The notes under the pieces are model-generated. The model was not told where the DNA came from. It saw only the letters and a list, made by a program, of their open reading frames with translations, and made no database searches. Source: Desulfofundulus thermosubterraneus DSM 16057 (GTDB taxonomy: Bacteria; Bacillota; Desulfotomaculia; Desulfotomaculales; Desulfovirgulaceae). Taken from it: a DNA stretch of 64,000 nt. Shown here in pieces: positions 59,487 to 64,000 of this stretch. A program made the translations under genes and the position numbers. The stretch is taken from contig NZ_FQZM01000016.1 in the NCBI RefSeq assembly GCF_900142025.1, forward strand, positions 1 to 64,000, read 5' to 3'. Each line of letters begins with the position of its first letter. Within the stretch, counting starts at the first letter, position 1.

Positions 59487-61833
59487 CCTGCGTGCCGTCC
59501 CGGGGCGCCCCTGGAGCACCGCCCTGGGCGGGTGGTTGATCGCCGCTACTTGACGGCGCACCGGATCCGCCTCCCCCGGCTGGAGGCAGGACATCAACCG
59601 GGGTACCCTGTTCGTTGCCGGCACCAGGTGGGGACCCGCCTGCGGGCTGCCCGGGAGAACCGCCCTGTTTTTGTTCCCCGGGAGGCGCACCGGGTGGTGC
59701 CGTGGTGCGCCGGGGCTGGACATTCCCGGACCCGGACCCGCCGGCAGGCCGGGAAGGCACAGGTGTGGAGCGAAGGGCTCCCGTTGCCCGCTCATCCCTG
59801 GTCTTTTCCTCCGCGCCTGACAGGCCAGCAGTGGGAGGTGCGTTTTTTAGATTAAAGTAAGCGTCCAGGATCTCCCTGGCCACGGAACCGGCGGCGGAAC
59901 TCCCGTGGCCGCCATACTCCACCACTACGGCCAGGGCCACTTCCGGTTTTTCATAGGGAGCAAAGGCCACAAAAAGGGCGTGGTTGTCGTGGCCATGGAC
60001 CTCGGCAGTTCCGGTTTTGGCGGCAGCACTGTATGTTGCTCCCGCGAATACCCCTGCCGCGGTACCGTCGGGGGGCAGGGTCGCCTCGTGCATACCCTGC
60101 CGGAGTATGGCCAGCGTACGGCTGGACACGTTGACCCGGCGGATCTGCCGGGGTGAAAACTCCTCCACCGTCTGGCCGTCGGGAGCCACAACCTTTTTAA
60201 CCAGGTAAGGCTTGTAAAGAATGCCTCCGTTGGCGATGGCCGCCACATAATTGGCCAGCTGGAGAGGAGTATAGTAGTTGTTGCCCTGGCCAATGGCCAT
60301 ATCCAGGGTATCGTATTCCCGCCATTTCAATTCCCACTCCATCTTGTTGTACCTGTCCTGCAAAGGGGCCAGACGCCCGTTCATTTCCCGCTCCAGGGCC
60401 GCCTTTTCCCCTTCGCCCGCACCGGCCAGGCGCTTCTCATACTCCTTGCGGATATCATCCATTTGTTTTTGTACATTGTCCAGAAGGGGCTTCCACAGGT
60501 TGTACTTTTGCTCCGGTCCCGGGATGCGGCCGGCATGCTCCCCGGGCAACTCCAGCCCCGTCTTTTGTCCCAGGCCGAACTCCCGGGCATAGCGGGCAAT
60601 GGGTTCGGGTCCGAGCATTGCCCCGACAGTCCAGAAAAACGTATCGCAGGATACCTTAAGGGCCCGCACCACATCCACCCGCCCGTGACCGCCGGGTTTC
60701 CAGTCGACTTTGTATTTGTAGCGCCCGGTATCGCTAATGGCAAACTGGGGAGTTATTTTGCCCAGTTCCAGCGCTGCCGCCGCCACTACCATTTTAAAGG
60801 TAGAACCCGGGGGATACAGGGCTATGGCCCGGTTGAGCAGCGATTGATCCCGGCTAATTTTGGCCCAGGCCGCATTCCACTCCTTCCGGGAAAGGTCGCG
60901 GGTAAAGATGGTGGGATCATAGGTGGGGTGGCTGGCCAGGGCCAGCACCTCCCCGGTGCGCACATCCAGCACCACTGCCGCCCCGGCTCTGGCCTGGCTG
61001 TAACCCTCTTTTTGCAACCGGGCGATACCCCGGGCCAGGGCATCCTGGGCCGCCCGCTGCAGGCGGGCATCAATGGTGAGCACCAGGTTGTTTCCCGGTA
61101 CAGGCTCTTTTACGCCCAAATCCCTTACCGGCTGCCCCTGAGCATCCACCTCCACCTGGCGGGCACCCCGCTGACCCCGCAAATAGGGCTCAAAGGATTT
61201 CTCCAGGCCGTCCTTGCCCCAGGAGTCCCCCAGCCTGTAACCCCTGTCTTTATTCTCCTCAAGCTCCTTCTGATCCATGATGCCCACGTAACCCAGGGTG
61301 GGCACCAGCAGGTCCCCATAGGGGTAGTGCCGTACCGGCCGCACATCGATGAGCACTCCCGGCAGCTCCAGCCGCTGCTCCTCAATCCGGCTTACCGTTT
61401 CACTGGACACCTTATCGGCTATGGGCACCGGTTCATAAAGGCGCAACTTTTGTTCGTTGAGTTTTTTATGGATTTCCTGTTCGATCTCCGCCACGCTCAT
61501 GCCCTGGAAGGTTTTTTCCCCCACCAAAATACGGGCCAGCCTGGCAATCACCCGGTCGGTATCCTTGATGCCTAAATAGGCAAAGGAAATGGTGTAGACC
61601 GGCTGGTTGCCCACGATGCGCACGCCGTTGCGGTCGATAATTTCCCCCCGGGGGGCAATGATGGGAATCAAGCGCAGGTGGTTCTGCTGGGCCATCATCT
61701 GATATTTGTCCGCCTCCACCAGCTGCAAATAGGCCAGGCGGATAAAGAGCACGGTAAAAGCGGCAATCACCAGACCCAGCAACACCTGTAACTTTCTTTC
61801 CAGCCTTTTTGCTGTTACCCCGTTTGTTGCCAC
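59479..61833 (-). CDS. mrdA: Penicillin-binding protein 2 (transpeptidase)
   Basis: 784 residues, longer than the usual 600-650. N-terminal membrane anchor, pedestal domain about 50-240, transpeptidase domain with Ser344 in PGSTFK, SCD at 395-397 and KTG at 606-608. Residues 448-503 are an inserted charged helix (LDNVQKQMDDIRKEYEKR, GEKAALEREMNGRLAPLQ), and 671-784 a Gly/Pro/Ser/Gln-rich low-complexity tail. It cross-links peptidoglycan for elongation with RodA and MreBCD. Confidence 0.94.
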   Translation of the reverse strand: MATNGVTAKRLERKLQVLLGLVIAAFTVLFIRLAYLQLVEADKYQMMAQQNHLRLIPIIAPRGEIIDRNGVRIVGNQPVYTISFAYLGIKDTDRVIARLARILVGEKTFQGMSVAEIEQEIHKKLNEQKLRLYEPVPIADKVSSETVSRIEEQRLELPGVLIDVRPVRHYPYGDLLVPTLGYVGIMDQKELEENKDRGYRLGDSWGKDGLEKSFEPYLRGQRGARQVEVDAQGQPVRDLGVKEPVPGNNLVLTIDARLQRAAQDALARGIARLQKEGYSQARAGAAVVLDVRTGEVLALASHPTYDPTIFTRDLSRKEWNAAWAKISRDQSLLNRAIALYPPGSTFKMVVAAAALELGKITPQFAISDTGRYKYKVDWKPGGHGRVDVVRALKVSCDTFFWTVGAMLGPEPIARYAREFGLGQKTGLELPGEHAGRIPGPEQKYNLWKPLLDNVQKQMDDIRKEYEKRLAGAGEGEKAALEREMNGRLAPLQDRYNKMEWELKWREYDTLDMAIGQGNNYYTPLQLANYVAAIANGGILYKPYLVKKVVAPDGQTVEEFSPRQIRRVNVSSRTLAILRQGMHEATLPPDGTAAGVFAGATYSAAAKTGTAEVHGHDNHALFVAFAPYEKPEVALAVVVEYGGHGSSAAGSVAREILDAYFNLKNAPPTAGLSGAEEKTRDERATGALRSTPVPSRPAGGSGSGNVQPRRTTAPPGAPPGEQKQGGSPGQPAGGSPPGAGNEQGTPVDVLPPAGGGGSGAPSSSGDQPPAQGGAPGAPRDGTQVQ

Positions 61834-61855
61834 GGCGCATCCTTCCCCTGCTTAA

Positions 61856-62359
61856 TTAAAACTGGCCCACCTTAAACCACCCCTTGAGGTAAAGGCGGTA
61901 AAACTTGCGGTAAAATAACGGCACCAGCAGCGCATTGTACATGGCTGAAGGAAGGACCACCCCAACCAGGGCCACACCCGGAGGAATTTTGATCTGCAGG
62001 TATACCAGCAAGAGGTAATAAATTAACTGACTTACCATGGTGGCAAAAAAAGTCAACACCATCACTACCAGGCTGCTGTCCTTGTAGAAACGGGTTTCGG
62101 ACCAGCCCACTAAATAACCGGCCACAGCAGTAGAGAGGGCGTTGAGGCCGAAATAGTTGCCGGTGATAAAATCTTTCATCAAACCGGCAACAAACCCCCA
62201 GAAGGCCCCCTCCCGCTGCCCTCTCAAGAACGCATAAAAAACTACCAGTAAAAAAGTCAGATCGGGTACCACACCCTTAACGTGAATCAAATCCACCACC
62301 GTTACCTGCAGCAGCAGGGCCAGCAATAAAAATCCGGGCAGGACCAGCAAGCCCAACAA
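61856..62359 (-). CDS. mreD: Rod shape-determining protein MreD
   Basis: 167 residues with about five hydrophobic segments, for example LPGFLLLALLLQVTVVDLI and GFVAGLMKDFITGNYFGL, the pattern of MreD. It is a membrane partner of MreC and RodA/PBP2. It starts at a TTG behind GGGAGG, 22 bp before mrdA in transcription order. Confidence 0.92.
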   Translation of the reverse strand: MLGLLVLPGFLLLALLLQVTVVDLIHVKGVVPDLTFLLVVFYAFLRGQREGAFWGFVAGLMKDFITGNYFGLNALSTAVAGYLVGWSETRFYKDSSLVVMVLTFFATMVSQLIYYLLLVYLQIKIPPGVALVGVVLPSAMYNALLVPLFYRKFYRLYLKGWFKVGQF

Positions 62360-62433
62360 AGAAAAAAACCTCCCGCACGGTTATATCTTTCAGTGACGAC
62401 TTTAAAGTCAAAACGTCCGGTATACGGACCGGC

Positions 62434-63270
62434 TTAAAGAGCCGGGGGGTGCACCCCCGTAATTACCAGCACTTCCTCCAGGCGGTTAAAATCCACAAAG
62501 GGCCGCACGGAGGCTTCAAAGAAAAGACCGGTTGGATCCCTCTTCACCCTGGTTATCTCGCCAATGGGGATGCCCTTGGTAAAAATGCTCTTCGTACCGG
62601 AAGTAACCACCACCTGCCCGGGTCTTGTGGGCATGTCGTTGGGTATATGGATCATGCGCAGGCTTCCGGCACTTCCGGCGGTGCCCTCAACCATACCCGG
62701 CGTACGGCTGTCCTGCACCAAAGCGCTGACCGCACTGCGCGGGTCGGTGATTAATAGAACGGTGGCGGTATGGTCGGTGGTGGCGATTACCCGCCCTACC
62801 AGACCCCGGGGAGTCAATACCGTCATATTTTCTTTGATGCCCTGTGCCCGGCCCTTGTTGATGGTAATGGTGCTGAACCAGTTTCCCGGATCCCGGCCTA
62901 TTACTGCCGCCGCGGTAACTTCAAGCCCGGAGTCGGCAGCGGGACCGCTTTTAAAATCCAAAAGTTTTTTCAGTCTCTCGTTTTCCAAACGGTATTCCCT
63001 GGCCTGCTGAAGCTCGCCTTCCAGCCGGGCCACCTTATCCGACAGCTCCTCTGCCCGGCGCGACGCGTTGACCAGGGAAAGAGGAAAAGTGACCACATCC
63101 CTGATCCCCCGGCCCAGCCCGGTGGTTACCTGTTCCAAAGTGGCAAAGACATCCACCAGGGTCTTCTCCAGAGGTGTTGCCTCCACCCGGCTAAAGGCGG
63201 TCACCCGCATCACATACAGGACCAGGACCAGCAAAATAACCAGAAAAAAAAGCCTCTTGCCCGAAGTCAA
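62434..63270 (-). CDS. mreC: Rod shape-determining protein MreC
   Basis: 278 residues: N-terminal membrane helix (RLFFLVILLVLVLYVM), coiled coil about 70-110 (ELSDKVARLEGELQQARE), then the beta-rich domain with VIGRDPGNWFSTITINKG and ITDPRSAVSALVQDSRT. It scaffolds PBP2 on the outer face of the membrane. It is 19 bp after mreB. Confidence 0.94.
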   Translation of the reverse strand: MTSGKRLFFLVILLVLVLYVMRVTAFSRVEATPLEKTLVDVFATLEQVTTGLGRGIRDVVTFPLSLVNASRRAEELSDKVARLEGELQQAREYRLENERLKKLLDFKSGPAADSGLEVTAAAVIGRDPGNWFSTITINKGRAQGIKENMTVLTPRGLVGRVIATTDHTATVLLITDPRSAVSALVQDSRTPGMVEGTAGSAGSLRMIHIPNDMPTRPGQVVVTSGTKSIFTKGIPIGEITRVKRDPTGLFFEASVRPFVDFNRLEEVLVITGVHPPAL

Positions 63271-63289
63271 CGGATCAACACCTATCTTT

Positions 63290-64000
63290 TTATGATAGTT
63301 TGCGCGGGTTTATGAGTACCCGGCGTAAAACGTCGATATTTTCCAGCACCCGCCCGGTGCCGTAAGCCACGCACAAAAGCGGCTCATCGGCCAGGTGCAC
63401 AGGCATGGCCGTCTCTTCGCTCACCAGCCGGTCCAGCCCCCGCAGCATTGAGCCACCTCCGGCCATGACAATGCCCCGGTCCATAATGTCGGCGGCCAGC
63501 TCCGGCGGAGTCTGCTCCAGGGTGCCCTTAATGGCATCCAGAATAGCCGATACAGGCTCGGAGAGAGCCTTGTAAACCTCCTCGGAGGTAATGCGCACCG
63601 TTTTGGGCAAACCGGTCACCAGGTCCCTTCCCCGGACGTCATAGGTCTGAATTTCCCCGGTGGGATAGGCGGTTCCTATTTCAATCTTGATCTCCTCCGC
63701 CGTGCGCTCCCCGATCATGAGGTTATATGCTTTCTTCACATGCTGGATGATCGCTTCATCCATTTCATCCCCGGCAATACGAATGGAGCGGCTGGTAACA
63801 ATGCCCCCCAGGGAAATTACCGCCACCTCGGTGGTACCCCCGCCTATATCCACAATCATATTGCCCGTTGGTTCATGTACGGGCAGGCCGGCGCCAATGG
63901 CCGCCGCCATGGGTTCCTCAATGAGATAGGCTTCCCGGGCGCCGGCCTGCAGGGCGGCTTCCCGCACCGCCCGCTCCTCTACCGGCGTCACCCCGGAGGG
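63290..64000 (-). CDS. mreB: Rod shape-determining protein MreB, partial (5' end outside window)
   Basis: The C-terminal 236 or so residues of an actin-like Mre[14 protein letters not shown], then [18 protein letters not shown] and [15 protein letters not shown], nucleotide-binding motifs of the actin fold. It forms membrane-bound filaments guiding elongation synthesis. The reading frame stays open to the right edge, so the start codon lies outside. It is the first gene of the mreBCD-mrdA operon visible here. Confidence 0.96.
   Translation of the reverse strand, partial: PSGVTPVEERAVREAALQAGAREAYLIEEPMAAAIGAGLPVHEPTGNMIVDIGGGTTEVAVISLGGIVTSRSIRIAGDEMDEAIIQHVKKAYNLMIGERTAEEIKIEIGTAYPTGEIQTYDVRGRDLVTGLPKTVRITSEEVYKALSEPVSAILDAIKGTLEQTPPELAADIMDRGIVMAGGGSMLRGLDRLVSEETAMPVHLADEPLLCVAYGTGRVLENIDVLRRVLINPRKLS

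Overview
The window looks like a chromosome segment of a spore-forming, anaerobic, GC-rich Firmicute of the Peptococcaceae type (Desulfotomaculum / Desulfofundulus / Pelotomaculum-like). This is inferred from the conserved block mreBCD - mrdA - minCDE - rodA - spoIVFA/spoIVFB-like - two radical SAM genes - rng - rplU - rpmA - spo0B-like - obgE - proBA - nadD - rsfS - leuS, from the sporulation genes within it, from a diheme fumarate reductase/succinate dehydrogenase, and from sigma-54 promoters. TTG starts placed behind good Shine-Dalgarno sequences are common. No species is claimed.

Left part (1-20538): one large CRISPR-Cas island, all on the minus strand. A type III-D module comes first in transcription order: a CARF-LuxR protein, csx15, an HD-less cas10 with intact GGDD, four Cas7-like genes, csx10, a cas11-like gene and one unrecognised helical protein. 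A CARF-RelE fusion follows (a Cami1-like candidate effector), then a complete type I-B module cas6-cas8b-cas7-cas5-cas3-cas4-cas1-cas2, and finally the leader-proximal end of an array whose repeat has the ATTGAAAC handle. One Cas6 and one array probably serve both interference modules. Cas10, the CARF-RelE, CARF-LuxR and Csx15 proteins together look like a cyclic oligoadenylate signalling circuit.

Middle (21035-35383): a minus-strand cluster lpdA - SSS transporter - osmC - gcvH - two radical SAM genes (probably a LipS1/LipS2-type lipoyl synthase pair), next to a CBS-PAS-AAA+ sigma-54 activator. Sigma-54 promoters and 17-bp inverted repeats (TGCACCG-N3-CGGTGCA type) lie in the gaps. Then come leuS, an acyl-CoA ligase, a leucine-type T-box leader that contains a complete tRNA-Ala(GGC) gene between its Stem I part and its antiterminator, rsfS and an RRM protein.

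Right part (35696-64000): a plus-strand sdhC-sdhA-sdhB operon behind a sigma-54 promoter, with a 211-bp structured inverted repeat between sdhA and sdhB; a decayed gene; nadD, a divergent LysR gene, proA and proB; a secreted copper-amine-oxidase-N/PKD protein; then the obgE-rpmA-rplU-rng and cell-shape/division block down to a truncated mreB at the right edge. Three MITE-like repeats with shared ends (TTCAGTRAACCCG / TTCARTAAAACCG) sit near rng/rplU, rodA/minE and mrdA/minC. RodA and PBP2 both carry charged, coiled-coil-like insertions on their outer faces, and MinC lacks its usual N-terminal domain.
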